A stretch of 63,118 bases of DNA from JBPESN01 sp051710625 (GCF_051710625.1 NZ_JBPESN010000009.1:1-63118); one strand, 5' to 3'. Positions 26,498 through 37,437 are shown, counted from the stretch's first letter. The notes: generated by a model not told the origin, from the letters alone. Numbers and translations: made by a program.

Positions 26498-27210
26498 ATG
26501 CAAATTAAACGTGCTATCGATAAAATTCCGGGCGGTATGATGCTCATTCCGCTGTTCCTCGGGGCCCTGTGTTATACATTTTCGTTAGGCGCCGACGCCT
26601 ACTTTGGTTCTTTCACTAATGGACTGATTACCGGCACCGTGCCGATTCTGGCTATCTAGTTTTTTTGATGGGCGCATCCATCAAGCTGAGCGCTACCGGT
26701 ACGGTACTGCGTAAGTCTGGCACGCTGGTGGTAACGAAAATAGCGGTAGCCTGGCTGCTGGCGGCGCTTGCGTCGCGGGTGTTGATGGACATGACCAACG
26801 GCGGCTTATATGCCTCCATTATGCAGCAGTACGGCAGCAAGGAAGAAGCCGGTGTTTTTGTATTAATGTCGCTAGAGTTCAGGCCGATAATGACCATGAT
26901 CATTATCGGCACAGCCGGCATCGCTTCCTTTGAACCGCAGGTGTTCGTCGGCGCGGTATTGCCCTTTATCATCGGCTTCGTGCTCGGCAATCTGGATCCG
27001 GCGCTACGGGAATTTTTTACTAACGCGGTACAGACGGCTAATCCCGTTCTTCGTTTTTGCGCTGGGCAACACCATCAATTCGGCGGTGATTGCCGGCATG
27101 GCCCCCAGTTTGCGCCCATAACGCCGTCAGTGATTGTCACCTCGATTCTGGTCCGGTGATAACCGCGCTCTATTCTCGCCGCGTTAAACGGGGGCAGCCA
27201 GCCAAGGTGG
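26498..27210 (+). pseudogene. kdgT: kdgT pseudogene, 2-keto-3-deoxygluconate permease
   Basis: The ATG at 26498 reads MQIKRAIDKIPGGMMLIPLF, a clear KdgT start. A TAG at 26657-26659 stands where the family has TGG in ILAVWFF. The next frame continues with MGASIKLSATGTVLRKSGTLVVTK, loses about 20 residues before MDMTNGGLYASIMQQYGSKEEAG, shifts again near 27040 and 27080, and ends with fragments of SVIVTSIL and ALYSRRVKRGQ around 27190. The 3' end is approximate because the last third is badly deleted. It would have imported KDG by proton symport. Confidence 0.88.
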
Positions 27211-27367
27211 GCGCTGAGCGTGGAACAGGTCATGGGGCAGTGGACGGTGAACGGGCGGTGGACGGCGAATCCGCGGGTGCCGATCGACTGCTTCCTTAAG
27301 CGGGAGTGGGAGCGCGCCTGCGGCGATCGACTGCGCCCGTCGGCGCGGCGAAAGAGGGTAACCCGCT

Positions 27368-27395
27368 AAAAAAACGCATCGCCAAAAACGATGCG
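27368..27395 (-). terminator. rnb intrinsic terminator
   Basis: On the minus strand CGCATCG and CGATGCG arms with a seven-base loop are followed by seven T residues, 40 bp after the end of rnb homology. Confidence 0.8.
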
Positions 27396-27433
27396 GAGGG
27401 GGGGTAGCCGCGCCGCCGTCGCCGGGGACAGGT

Positions 27434-29370
27434 TTAAGCCGCCTCGGGCTATCACCGAGCGGTTTTCCATCCGTACTTCGGCGAGGATCACCTCAAGGGT
27501 ATCGCCCTGGCCGGTAGCGTTTCTCGCCTTTCACCTGCACGGTGCCGGCATCCTGGCTGCACATCAGCTTGTCGCGCACGCTGTGGATGAAGGGGGCAGG
27601 GATGAACACCACCGCGCCGTTGTCGAGCAAGCTCATTCGCATGCCACCGCGCGAGATGTCGATGATTTCCGCCGCGAAGCGGCTGTCGCTGCCGGCTTTC
27701 GGTTGCAGGAAACGGGCATAAAGGCAATCGCCGACGTCCCGTTCCGCCATACGGTTCTGGCGGCGGCGCTCGGCGAGACGCAGCGTGACTTCCTCATTCG
27801 GCCGCTCGGCGTCGCCAACGCCAATCAGGGCCTTAAGCAGGCGCTGATTGATCATATTGCCGTACTTGCGGATTGGCAAGGTCCAGGTGGCATAGGCGTC
27901 CAGCCCCAGACCAAAGTGGGGACCCGGCACCGTACTGACTCCGGCAAAAGTCTGAAAGCGGCGAATGCGGCTGTCCAGATAACTAGTGGGCTGGGCGTCC
28001 ACCGCCGACGCAGGGCGCAAAAACCTTCCAGCGTCAGGAGACAGGAGGGGTCGACCTCAATCTGGTGACTGCGCAGAATGGCGACCGCCTGATCCACCAG
28101 CAGCAGGTCGAAGCCGTGGTGCACGTTATACAGCCCATAGCCCAGGCCGTCCCGCAGCACGCGGGCGGCGCAGACGTTGGCGGCTATCATCGCCTCTTCG
28201 ATCATGCGGTTAACGATGCGACGCGGCGCGACGACAATATCATCCACATTGCCCTTCTCATCCAGCACGAAGCGATAATCAGGGCGATCTCTGAACACCA
28301 GCGCGTGGTGCTGCCGCCAGGCGCTGCGTGCCAGGCAAACATCATGCAGCAGGCGAATCTGATCGGCAATGGCCTCGGTTCCTGGCAGCCTGAAACCGCG
28401 GTTTTCCAAGTAGTCGGACACATTGTCGTAGGCCAGTTTACCCCTGGATTCGATCCAGGCGGTGAAAAAGCGCGCATCGTCGGCTAGGGTCCCGTTAGGG
28501 CGCACCGTAATGCGGCACGCCAGCGCCGGGCGCCGCTCGTGGGCGCACAGCGAGCACAGATCGTCGGACAGCGCCCGCGGCAGCATGGGAATATTGAAAC
28601 CGGGCAGGTAAATGGTGAAGGCGAGCTCGCGGGCGATGTTATCCAGCGGACTGCCTGCCGGCACCCAGGCGGTCGGATCCGCGATGGCGACGGTCATGAC
28701 CCCGGCACCGTTCGGAGCCGGAGCCAGATGGATAGCGTCGTCCATATCTTCCGTGCTAGCGCTGTCGATGGTGATGAAATCGAGCGCGGTAAGATCTTCG
28801 CGCGCCGGCACGTCTTCCTGCAGACTAACCCCTTCCGGCATGGCCGGCGCAGCGTGCTCAAGATTATGGCGGGCGAGTGTCACCCACCAGGGGGGCGAAG
28901 TGATCGTCGGCGCGAGTGACCAGGGCGGTAATTTCGGCATAAAATTGGCGATCGCCTTTCAGCGGGTGGCGTCGCATTTCCGCGACCGCCCAATCGCCGG
29001 TTTGAAACGTCTGGTCGACGCCGCGCTGCGGTCGCGTGGGGATAACCTCTTTGATAAGCGGATGATCCGGCACGACGGCAAGACGTTCGTCTTTGACCTG
29101 TACCCGACCCACAAAACGCGTGAGAAAGGGTTCAATGAGTTCTTCCGGCTCGGCAATCTCCCGCTCTTTTTCTGTGCGCACTACGGCCGAGATTTTATCG
29201 CCGTGCATCACTTTCTTCATGAAGGGCGGCGGAATGAAATAGCTTTTCTGGGCATCGATCTTAAGGAAGCCGAACCCTTTCTCAGTGCCTTTAACCACGC
29301 CTTCGACACGCGGTGTCTGGGAATGCAGTTGCTGTTTTAGCTGTGCAAGCAGGGAATTGTCTTGAAACAT
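27434..29370 (-). pseudogene. rnb: rnb pseudogene, exoribonuclease II
   Basis: The ATG at 29370 gives MFQDNSLLAQLKQQLHSQTPR. The cold-shock-like N-terminal domains run to about 28890. After a frameshift near 28900 the RNB catalytic domain is open from about 28890 to 28000, including DFITIDSASTEDMDDAIHL with the catalytic aspartates and LPRALSDDLCSLC. A shift near 28000 moves to RIRRFQTFAGVST and TWTLPIRKYGNMINQR, and two further indels near 27510 and 27445 precede LAEVRMENRSVIARPEAA. Length matches the 644 residues of E. coli. At least three lesions remove the main 3'-5' mRNA exonuclease; PNPase and RNase R would have to cover. Confidence 0.92.
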
Positions 29371-29464
29371 AATGTCCGGAAAAGTGGATTGTAATGTGCT
29401 GAGTAGCGGCAGATAGTTTTACGCGATTCGGCCTGCGGCGGCAAGCTTACCGGTCATATGAAGC

Positions 29465-29498
29465 TAAAAAAACCACCCGGTTGACCCAAGGTGGTTTT
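29465..29498. terminator. terminator after the YdeP-like gene
   Basis: Arms AAAACCACC and GGTGGTTTT around a GTTGACCCAA-type loop. The minus strand reads into a T-run, so it would end minus-strand transcription from the molybdoenzyme pseudogene; the plus strand also has a short T-run. Confidence 0.7.
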
Positions 29499-29560
29499 CA
29501 GGGGGAAGGGACGTGCAATGAGCGCGCCCCTTGTCATGTTAAGCCGGCGTGGCCGACCAA

Positions 29561-31747
29561 TCACAAGATGCGCTGAGTCGACGGCGTCAGGCTCGGCGTC
29601 AGTTTGATCGGGACCGATTTGGAGGTCGGGGTGAAAGTGTGCCGTCACCGAAACTAAATAGCGGCACCAGCGGGTTGGTTTCCGGGTAATAGGCCGCCAG
29701 GTTGCCGCGCGGGATAGCGTAGCTGACCGCTTTAAATCCCGTCATTTTACGGTGCACACCGTCATGCCACAGGGTTTCGATATCGACCCGATCTCCCTCC
29801 TTAAGACCCAGCTCGGCCAGATCCTGCGGATGAATAAACACCACCTCCCGCTGGCCATAAACGCCGCGATAGCGGTCATCCAGACCATAAATGGTGGTGT
29901 TGTACTGATCGTGGGAGCGCAGGGTTTGCAGGGTGAACGGCGCATTCTCGCCCTGCAACTGCGGTATGAGCGTTTCAGGCAGTGAGGCGGCGCTAAATTG
30001 CGCCTTGCCGCTCGGCGTAGCAAAACGCAGTTCGGCGGCGTATTGCCGAGATAGAATCCCCCCCAGGCACGTCACAGCGGCGGTTAAAATCAGTAAAGCC
30101 CGGCTGGGTGGCAGCGATGTGATCGCGAATCAAATCGTAGTTGCCCGCGAGCTCGCGCCAATTGAGCTTGTCCTCGCTTAATACCGCGGCGGCAATACCG
30201 GCGACAATCGCGGTTTTGGAACGCAACTGGTCGGAAATCGGCGGGTTAACCCCTTGAGAAGCATGCAGCATGCTGAAGAAATCTTCGACGGTAATATACT
30301 GATCGCCTCTGGCCTGGGTATCACGGTCGGTCCGGCCAAGCGTCGGCAGAATGAGCGCATCCTGTCCGGGTACCAGATGGCTGCGGTTAAGCTTGGTACT
30401 GATATCACGGTCAGGGCGCAACGCTGCAGCGAGGCCTCGGTACGCGGCGTATCCGGCGCGGCGGCGGCCAGATTGCCGCCGAGGGCTTTTCGTCGATGCC
30501 CATGGTGTGGTTGCCCTGAACGTTGCTGTGACCGCGTACCGGGCACAGGCCGGCCCCCGGTTTACCCAACTGGCCGAAGAGCAGTTGCAAATTGACGATT
30601 TCGCGCACCGTGGCGACGGAATGTTTGTGCTGGGTTATCCCCATTGCCCAGGTACAGATAACCCGCCTGGCGCCGCGGTAAATTTCCGCGACCTCGCGCA
30701 AATCCTGCTCGCTGAGGCCAGACTGCCGGGTCAACTACTGCCAGGAGGTAGCGTCGACGGCGGCGAGGTACAACCTCAACGCCTTGGGTATGGGCCGCGG
30801 ATAAAAGCGTCATCGAATAGGCCGTCTTCTCCACGCGCCAGATGTTGACGATGGGTTTCCAGCAGCGCTTTGATTATCCCGCGCACCGCCGCCATATCGC
30901 CGCCCAGATTGGGCTGAAGGTAGCGCGAGCTGATACGCCCGGATTTTGGGGTGATAACTTCCAGCGGTTTTTGCTGATCAACAAAACGCTCAAGCCCGCG
31001 CTCACGCAGATTGTTGAATCTGACGATGCTGGCGCCGTGGTCGGCGGCGTGACGCAGAGACTGTGCAGCATACGGGGATGGTTGGTGCCAGCGTTCTGAC
31101 CGAAAACGAAAATGGCGTCGGCCAGGTCAAAATCATCAAGGCGAACGGTGCTTTTACCGACGCCGATACTTTGCTTCAGGCCGCTGCCGCTGGCCTCATG
31201 GCACATGTTGGAACAATCGGGAAAATTATTGGTGCCGAACATCCGGCCAAACAGCTGATACAGATAGGACGCTTCATTGCTGGCGCGCCCGGAGGTGTAC
31301 AGCTCAGGCTGATCGGGATGCGTCAGATTATTCAGATGAACGGATAAGGGCAAAGGCCTCTTCCCAGCGAATGGGCAGGTATTTATCGCTTTCGGCGTTA
31401 TAGCGGTGCGGCTCCGTCAGCCGACCCTGATACTCAAGAAAATAATCGCTTTGCTGATAAAGCTGGCTAACGGTGTGCCGGGCGAAGAAAGCCGCATCCA
31501 CCGCCTTGCGCGTGGCTTCCCAACTTACCGCTTTGGCGCCGTTTTCACAAAAGCTGAAGGTGCCGTTATTATCGCCCCAGGCGCAGCCCGGGCAGTCAAA
31601 CCCTTTTGACTTGTTGACGCGCAGCAGATTGCGGATGTTTTTGAAAGTCTGTTTGCTGTTCAGCACATAGCGGGTGGTGGATTCCAGGGCTCCCCAGCCG
31701 CCCGCCGCGCCGTCGTAAGGTTTTATCGCAGGTTTGAATTTCATCAT
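29561..31747 (-). pseudogene. FdhF/YdeP-family molybdopterin oxidoreductase pseudogene
   Basis: A molybdopterin oxidoreductase closest to E. coli YdeP (759 residues), starting MMKFKPAIKPYDGAAGGWGAL at 31747. Family landmarks appear in several frames: GFDCPGCAWGD, CENGAKAVSWE, YTSGRASNEASYLYQLF, NFPDCSNMCHE, GKPGAGLCPVRGHSNVQG, VEDFFSMLHAS, RSHDQYNTTIYGLDDRYRGVYG and finally SKSVPIKLTPSLTPSTQRIL at 29561. At least five frame changes are required (about 31330, 31020, 30740, 30430 and 30060). It has the CPGC and C-terminal dinucleotide-binding regions of formate-dehydrogenase-like enzymes. YdeP is linked to acid resistance in E. coli; the reaction is not known. Confidence 0.88.
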
Positions 31748-31837
31748 TAGGGTTTCGCAGATAATAACTTCGATGAGATGTTAAATTTTGTTTAACATTT
31801 TGCTTCAATTGCGTAAAAGTTTAATCGCGCCGCCGGC

Positions 31838-31858
31838 AAGCGTTTAATCGAAACGCTT
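31838..31858. promoter_or_regulatory. inverted repeat upstream of the PTS gene, LacI-family operator-like
   Basis: A perfect inverted repeat AAGCGTTT-AATCG-AAACGCTT. Both halves resemble the AAnCG-centred half sites used by LacI/GalR regulators such as MalI, the repressor of malX in E. coli. No malI gene is in the window, so this is a candidate only. Confidence 0.35.
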
Positions 31859-31893
31859 TATCGTGGTATAGAGCGCGGTTATTGCATGCTATT

Positions 31894-31909
31894 TGTGATC
31901 TTGTTCATA
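31894..31909 (+). promoter_or_regulatory. candidate CRP site upstream of the PTS gene
   Basis: TGTGATCTTGTTCATA matches the CRP consensus TGTGA-N6-TCACA at nine of ten core positions. It lies about 90 bp upstream of the preferred PTS start at 31999, a typical place for a catabolite-activated sugar transporter gene. Confidence 0.5.
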
Positions 31910-31998
31910 TTCCTGGCCATCAACCCTGCCCGAGTTCCTCATCGCCGCTGGCCCTGTCGCATACTGATGGAGTCGTTCAATCTGGAGTGGCCCGCGCG

Positions 31999-33597
31999 AT
32001 GAAAGAGATAGGCAGCAAAATTCATGGATTTGGCAAAGCGCTGATGATGCCGATTTCGGTGATCGCCGCCGCCGGGATTTTCCTGGGATTGGCGGCGGCG
32101 ATGCAAAACCCCGCGGTGAGCGGCGAGGCTTTTGCCCGGCTGCATTACCCGCAGATGATCATCGGCTTTATCCGTCAGGTGGCAAGCGCACTGTTCGCCA
32201 ACCTCCCGCTGTTTTTCGCCGTCGCCAGCGCTATCGGCCTGGCGCGGGAGGAGAAACCGACGGCCGCCTTTGTCGCGGTAATCGGCTTCATCAGCCTGCA
32301 CGTGGGGGTAAGCGCTTCGCTGGCGGCGCAGTCTATCACCCCGGCCACCACCACCCTGGCGTCGCTCACCGCGCGCGGCATGTCGCAGACCGGGGCGATG
32401 ATGTATGCCGCGCAGTTCACCCCGACGCTGGGCATTTTTTCCTATAATATGAGCGTGCTCGGCGGGGTCATTGCCGGGCTGGTGACGGTGGCGCTGCATA
32501 ACCGTTTTTATACCGTGGTATTGCCGAGCGCCATCAGTTTCTTCGGCGGCCGACGCTTCGTGCCGATTATCACGGTGGTCGTGCTGCCACTGGTGGGACT
32601 CGGCCTGTCGTTCATTTGGCCCGCCATTGGCCATGGCATCGCCTGGGTGGGGCAGCTCATCGGCAAAAGCGGCGCCCTCGGGATGTGGCTGTACGGATTT
32701 TGCGAGCGGCTGCTGATCCCGACCGGCCTGCACCATATTTTGAACGAAACGGTGCGTTTTACTCCTATCGGCGGCGTGGTTACCGCGGACAACCGGACGC
32801 TGGTCGGGGCATTAACCATCTTTAACACCTCTCTCACCCATCCCGGTCTGCTAAGCGACGACGTTATCTGTCACGCTACGCGTTTCCTGGCGCAAGGCAA
32901 GATCCCCACCATGATGTTTGGCTTACCGGGCGCGGCGCTGGCGATGTATCAGTGCGCGCGGCCCGAACATAAAGAACGCGTCAAGGCGCTAATGCTGGCC
33001 GGCGGTCTGGTTTCGTTCACCACCGGAATCACCGAACCGCTGGAGTTCTGCTTTATTTTCGTCTCGCCGGTGCTGTTTATTTTCCACGCGGTGTTGAGCG
33101 GCGTTGCGTTTATGCTGATGGATTTGCTGCATGTAATGATTGGCAATGTGCAGGGCGGCGCCATTGATCTGGTTATCTTCGGGGTACTCGGCGGCGCCCG
33201 GACCCAATGGTGGTATCCGGTGCTGCTGGGGGCGGTGTATTGTCCGCTTTACTATGTGGTGTTCCGCGCGGTCATCCGCCGCATGCATGTCGAGACGCCG
33301 GGGCGGGAATCGGACGAGCAGACGCCGCCGGAGCAGGAAAAGCAAAGCGCCGATGAACGCTCGCAAACCATCATCAATGGCCTGGGAGGGCGGCAGAATA
33401 TCGCCGACGTTGATTGCTGTTTTACCCGGCTGCGCGTGCGGGTACGCGACATGCAGCAGGTGGTGGATCGTACATTAATGCTCACCGGGGCCAGCGGCGT
33501 TAAACGGCTCAGCGGCAACGATGTGCAGGTTATCTATGGCCCGCATGTGGAAAAAATCGCCCACGATGTGAAACGGACGCTAGGCGTGAGCAGTTAA
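31999..33597 (+). CDS. malX: MalX-type PTS permease, EIICB component
   Basis: An intact 532-codon sugar phosphotransferase permease. The start at the ATG at 31999 (MKEIGSKIHGFGKALMMPIS) gives almost the length of E. coli MalX (530); in-frame codons from 31882 upstream have no support. The EIIC domain (residues about 1-400, ten or so membrane segments) shows FFGGRRFVPII, the ERLLIPTGLHHIL loop and GITEPLEF, the conserved glutamate motif of glucose-superfamily EIIC. The EIIB domain at the C terminus has DCCFTRLRV with the phosphorylated cysteine. The closest relatives I recall are MalX and alpha-glucoside permeases; maltose, glucose or another glucoside could be the substrate. No EIIA is encoded here, so it would use Crr. 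Confidence 0.85.
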   Translation: MKEIGSKIHGFGKALMMPISVIAAAGIFLGLAAAMQNPAVSGEAFARLHYPQMIIGFIRQVASALFANLPLFFAVASAIGLAREEKPTAAFVAVIGFISLHVGVSASLAAQSITPATTTLASLTARGMSQTGAMMYAAQFTPTLGIFSYNMSVLGGVIAGLVTVALHNRFYTVVLPSAISFFGGRRFVPIITVVVLPLVGLGLSFIWPAIGHGIAWVGQLIGKSGALGMWLYGFCERLLIPTGLHHILNETVRFTPIGGVVTADNRTLVGALTIFNTSLTHPGLLSDDVICHATRFLAQGKIPTMMFGLPGAALAMYQCARPEHKERVKALMLAGGLVSFTTGITEPLEFCFIFVSPVLFIFHAVLSGVAFMLMDLLHVMIGNVQGGAIDLVIFGVLGGARTQWWYPVLLGAVYCPLYYVVFRAVIRRMHVETPGRESDEQTPPEQEKQSADERSQTIINGLGGRQNIADVDCCFTRLRVRVRDMQQVVDRTLMLTGASGVKRLSGNDVQVIYGPHVEKIAHDVKRTLGVSS

Positions 33598-33713
33598 TTT
33601 CGCATCGGGGCAGACGATAGCTGCCATTGACGCACTAACGCGGATATCCCGGCTGATTTTTGCCTATACGGAGGTGATATACTGTTTGCTACCCCCGGCT
33701 ACCGATCAAACTG

Positions 33714-34627
33714 ATGGATATCAAACAACTCATTTACTTGTGCAACCTGGAGCGGGAGCGCCATTTCGGCCCCGCCGCCGACGCCAGCTTTGTCAGTCAG
33801 CCCACCCTCTCAATGCGGCTGAGAAATCTCGAACGTGAGCTGGGGGTGGCGTTTATCCACCGCGGCAACAGTTTTCAGGGCTTTACCGCCGAGGGGGAGC
33901 GGGTACTGGCCTGGGCGCGGGAAATTGTCTCGGTCTATCAGGGGCTGAAGCTGGAAGTGGAGTCGCTCAAGCAAGGCGTGGGAGGCACATTGCGTATTCG
34001 GCATCGTGCCCCAATGCGGGCCTCTCGCTACCGCAATTGCTACAGCAGGCGCAGGCGCGCTATCCGGATGTGCGCTACCAGGTGGCGGTGCTGAACGCCG
34101 ATCAACTGCTGGAAGCCCTGACCAATCATAGTGTCGATTTGGGAATTGGCTTTTTTGAACTAGCGCTGCTGGAAGAGCTCAAGTTCCAGACGGCGTCCAT
34201 TGCGGATCGCGGCGTGGATCTGGTATTGCATCCGGCGTTTTTTTCCACGCCGCCGGCACCGGTAAGTCTGGCTCAGGTCGCTGAGTTGCCGCTCTGTCTG
34301 GCCGAGCCAAGCCGTTATTTCCGCCGTTATCTGGATGAGAACTTTCGCGCAGACGGCCTTCAGCCGCGGGTTATCCTCGAAAGCGCCTCGATTTTCCAAC
34401 TGTTGCAGGGGGTGTTTACCGGCCTGGGTTGCGGCATGGTGCCGCGCGGCCATTTGTTGCCGGACATGACGTAGGCGTTAACCAGCATCCCGATCGCCAT
34501 GCCGGCGATGAAACGGCAGACGGCGGTGGTGATTGTGCAAACCGGGCGGGCCATTCCGCTGGCGCAAACGGTGTTCGATTTTACACATGCCTGGCTGGCG
34601 CAGGCGGAGGGGCACGGCGCGGTGTAA
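33714..34627 (+). pseudogene. LysR-family regulator pseudogene
   Basis: The ATG at 33714 begins MDIKQLIYLCNLERERHFGP with a LysR winged helix-turn-helix (SQPTLSMRLRNLERELG). A frameshift near 34005 breaks the link region after LKQGVGGTLRI. The effector domain resumes from 34037 (LLQQAQARYPDVRYQV, EALTNHSVDLGIGF) and then has an in-frame TAG at 34472-34474, after which the frame goes on (PIAMPAMKRQTAVVIVQTGRAI) to a TAA at 34625. Two lesions in an otherwise full-length gene suggest recent loss. The regulated genes are unknown; the adjacent PTS gene is a possible former target only by position. Confidence 0.82.
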
Positions 34628-34629
34628 AA

Positions 34630-34649
34630 GGGGCCGGTTGTCCGGCCCC
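34630..34649 (-). terminator. fabI terminator
   Basis: A perfect eight-bp GC stem with a four-base loop (GGGGCCGG-TTGT-CCGGCCCC) directly downstream of fabI, followed by TTTT on the minus strand. It also separates fabI from the convergent LysR remnant. Confidence 0.75.
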
Positions 34650-34656
34650 GGGGGAA

Positions 34657-35445
34657 TCAATCCAGATCAAGCTTGTTCATGGCGGCGATATTGAAGCCGC
34701 CGTCCACATGCACCACCTCGCCGGTAATACCTGCTGACAAATCGGAGCACAGGAAAGCAGCGGTGTTGCCGACGTCCTCAATGGTCACCACGCGGCGGAT
34801 AGGCGTCACCGACTCGCAGTGGGACAGCATCTTCTTGAAATTCTTGATACCGGACGCGGCCAGGGTGCGAATAGGGCCTGCGGAAATGGCATTCACCCGA
34901 ACGCCTTGCGGGCCCATAGCGTTGGCCATGTAGCGGGTATTGGCCTCCAGCGAGGCTTTGGCCAGGCCCATAACGTTGTAGTTGGGGATGGCGCGTTCCG
35001 CCCCCAGATAAGTCAGCGTTACTAGGGCGGCGTTAGGATTAAGCATTGCCCGGCTGGCCTTGGCCATGGCGACGAAGCTGTAGGCGCTGATGTCGTGCGC
35101 GATGGCAAAACCTTCCCGGGTTACGGCGTTGACATAATCGCCGTCCAATTGGTCGCTAGGCGCGTAAGCGATGGCGTGCACAAAACCGTCGAAAGTCGGC
35201 CAGCCGTCGGCCAGACGGGTGAACAGCGCGTCGATGCTGGCATCTTCCGCCACGTCGCACGGTAGCACGATGCTGGAATTGAAATCGGCGGCAAACCCTT
35301 CCACCCGTGATTTCAATTTGTCATTCTGATAAGTGAAAGCCAGCTCCGCACCTTCACGGTGCATAGCCTGAGCGGTACCGTATGCAATTGAACGGTTACT
35401 GGCAACGCCAGTCACCAGAACGCGTTTACCGGTAAGAAAACCCAT
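34657..35445 (-). CDS. fabI: enoyl-[acyl-carrier-protein] reductase (NADH)
   Basis: An intact protein of 262 residues, the same as E. coli FabI, from the ATG at 35445 (MGFLTGKRVLVTGVASNRSIAYG). It carries the FabI-type nucleotide-binding motif and the catalytic pattern with Tyr in TYLGAERAIPNYNVMGLAKAS (second Tyr and Lys spaced as YxxxxxxK). It performs the last reduction of each fatty-acid elongation round and is essential when no FabK/FabL/FabV exists. It is the only intact gene between 34 and 52 kb apart from IS genes and tRNA-Asn. Confidence 0.97.
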   Translation of the reverse strand: MGFLTGKRVLVTGVASNRSIAYGTAQAMHREGAELAFTYQNDKLKSRVEGFAADFNSSIVLPCDVAEDASIDALFTRLADGWPTFDGFVHAIAYAPSDQLDGDYVNAVTREGFAIAHDISAYSFVAMAKASRAMLNPNAALVTLTYLGAERAIPNYNVMGLAKASLEANTRYMANAMGPQGVRVNAISAGPIRTLAASGIKNFKKMLSHCESVTPIRRVVTIEDVGNTAAFLCSDLSAGITGEVVHVDGGFNIAAMNKLDLD

Positions 35446-35627
35446 AGCATTAATCCTTGTGATCATTATTTCATGCGATCGTGTGCCTACGGTCAATCCG
35501 TGCACCACCGTTCGTCGTTGATAAACCCGGCGAAGTGTAACATGAATCTTTCGCCGGAGTGTAGATCCGCGCCCTGCGCGACGGGGGGCTCAGGTCTCGG
35601 CGCCATGGCGTGACGAGGAGGGGACGC

Positions 35628-36444
35628 TTACGGCGTGGCGCCATCGCGCCGCCAGGCGTCGGCGGTCAGCGCTTCGCCGAAATGGCTGGCGATGAGCCGG
35701 CGGGTCAAATCGTGCAGCGGCGCCGCGAGCACATCGGCAGTGCTGCCCCGTTCTACGACTTCGCCGTTTTGCATCACGATGCTTTGATCGCTTACATCTT
35801 TCATCATGCCCAAATGTTGCGTCACGTAAATAAACGAAATCCCTTTTTTCGCCTGTAGCTCCAGCATCAGGTTGATAATCCGTGAGCGCATCGATATATC
35901 CAGCGACGCCAGCGCTTCGTCCGCCACGATAACCTTGGGCTGCAAAATCAACGCGCGCGCCAGACCGACGTGCTGTTTCTGCCCCGGCGCCAGCATGTGC
36001 GGATAGTAGTAGGCGTGATCGATCAGGCCGCAGGCCGATCTGGCGCAGGGTGGTGTTGATGGCTTCCTCGCGTTCGCTGCCTGTCAACGTCGTGTTCAGC
36101 CGCAGCGGCACATCCAGTAATTGGCCAATGCGCTGGCGCGGATTTAGGGCATTGCAGGCATCCTGGAAAATTATCCGGATACGCTGACTGCGGTAACGAT
36201 AGTCACCAAAATGCAGAGGATGATCGTCAATCAAGATCTCGCCGGCGCTGGGCTCGACGCTACCGGCCAGCATTTTCGCCAGCGTCGATTTACCGGAACC
36301 GTTTTCACCGATAATAACCAACGTCTGACCCTCACGCAGGGTGAAGCTGACGTTTTGCACCGCTGCCACCTGATGACGGCGAAACAGGCCCGTGCGGTAG
36401 CGAAACGTTTTGCTCAAATTGCGGGCTTCAAGCAGGGTTTCCAT
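35628..36444 (-). pseudogene. sapF: sapF pseudogene, peptide/putrescine ABC ATPase
   Basis: The ATG at 36444 gives METLLEARNLSKTFRYRTGLF. Walker A is GENGSGKST (about 36310). After LRQIGLRPD a frameshift near 36030 separates the N-terminal half from HMLAPGQKQHVGLARALILQPKVIVADEALASLD, which contains the SapF version of the signature motif and Walker B. The C terminus SHFGEALTADAWRRDGATP ends at 35628. One frameshift is the only evident lesion. SapBCDF is an inner-membrane transporter that exports putrescine in E. coli and is linked to antimicrobial-peptide resistance in other species. Confidence 0.9.
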
Positions 36445-36446
36445 GC

Positions 36447-37437
36447 TTACTGCTCCTCCAGATTAAGCGGATAATGGCAGGCGAAAAAGTGATTTTTCAC
36501 CGGCAGCACGGCGGCGCCTGATTGCAGGTTTTCTGCGCATAGGGACAGCGCGGCCCAAGGCGACAGCCAATAGGCAGATGCTCCAGCGACGGAATGCCGC
36601 CGGGCAGGGTATTTAGCCGGCTTTTGGGCGGCATGGATCGGCCGAAGTCGGGAATCACCCGGATCAACGCCTGGGTATAGGGGTGGTGCGGCGTGGCGAT
36701 CAAATCCTCGCTCTGGGCGCTCTCCACCGTTTGCCCGCAGTAAAGCACATTGATGCGGTTACACCATTTGCTCATCATTTGCAGGTCATGGCTTATCAAC
36801 AAAATAGTGATAGTGGTACTGTTATTTTGATTCAGGCGCGCCAGCAGGCGGAAAATCTGTGCCTGCGTGGTCGGCTCCATGGCGTTGGTAGGTTCGTCGG
36901 CAATCAACAGCCGCGGCTGGTTGGCCAGCGCGATGGCGATCATGAGCTTTTGACACTCCCCCTTGGTCAGCTCGTAGGGATAGGCGTGCATAATCGCTTT
37001 ATGGGCTTTGAAGCCAACGCGGTGCAACAATTCAATGGCACGCCGCTTGCGCCAGCCGAATCGCTGCCACCATTGGCCCTTATAGGTCCAGCCGGGGATC
37101 GCCAAGATTATCTGCCGGCCGATGCGTTCCGACGGATCCAGACAGGATTGCGGCTCCTGGAAAATCATCGACACATTGTGTCCCACCACCTTGCGCCGCT
37201 GGCGCGGGGTTAAGGCAAGCAGGTCGATATCGTCGAAACGGAAGCGATCGGCGGTAACCCGCCAGTTATCGCGGGTCACGCCGCAGATCGTTTTGGCGAT
37301 AAGGCTCTTGCCGGAGCCGGACTCTCCGAGCAGCCCGCGGACTTCCCCTTCGCAATACTTAGGTGATCCACCGCTTTCACCGGCCCTTCAGGGGTCATAA
37401 ACTCGATGGTGAGATTGCGAATATCCAGCAACGGCAT
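36447..37437 (-). pseudogene. sapD: sapD pseudogene, peptide/putrescine ABC ATPase
   Basis: The start at 37437 overlaps the sapC stop (TAATG). MPLLDIRNLTIEFMTPEGPVK is followed by a frameshift in a G-run near 37340, just before the Walker A GESGSGKS. The frame from 37279 is open through the SapD-type signature LTKGECQK and Walker B LLIADEPTNAMEP. Near 36530 it shifts again, so that the real C terminus VKNHFFACHYPLNLEEQ lies in another frame. It ends at 36447, two bases before sapF. Two lesions are visible. Confidence 0.9.

Noticed and set aside
31939..32736. 265-codon minus-strand open frame rich in His, Gln and Arg
   Set aside because: Antisense to the intact PTS permease; composition is that of a reversed membrane protein.
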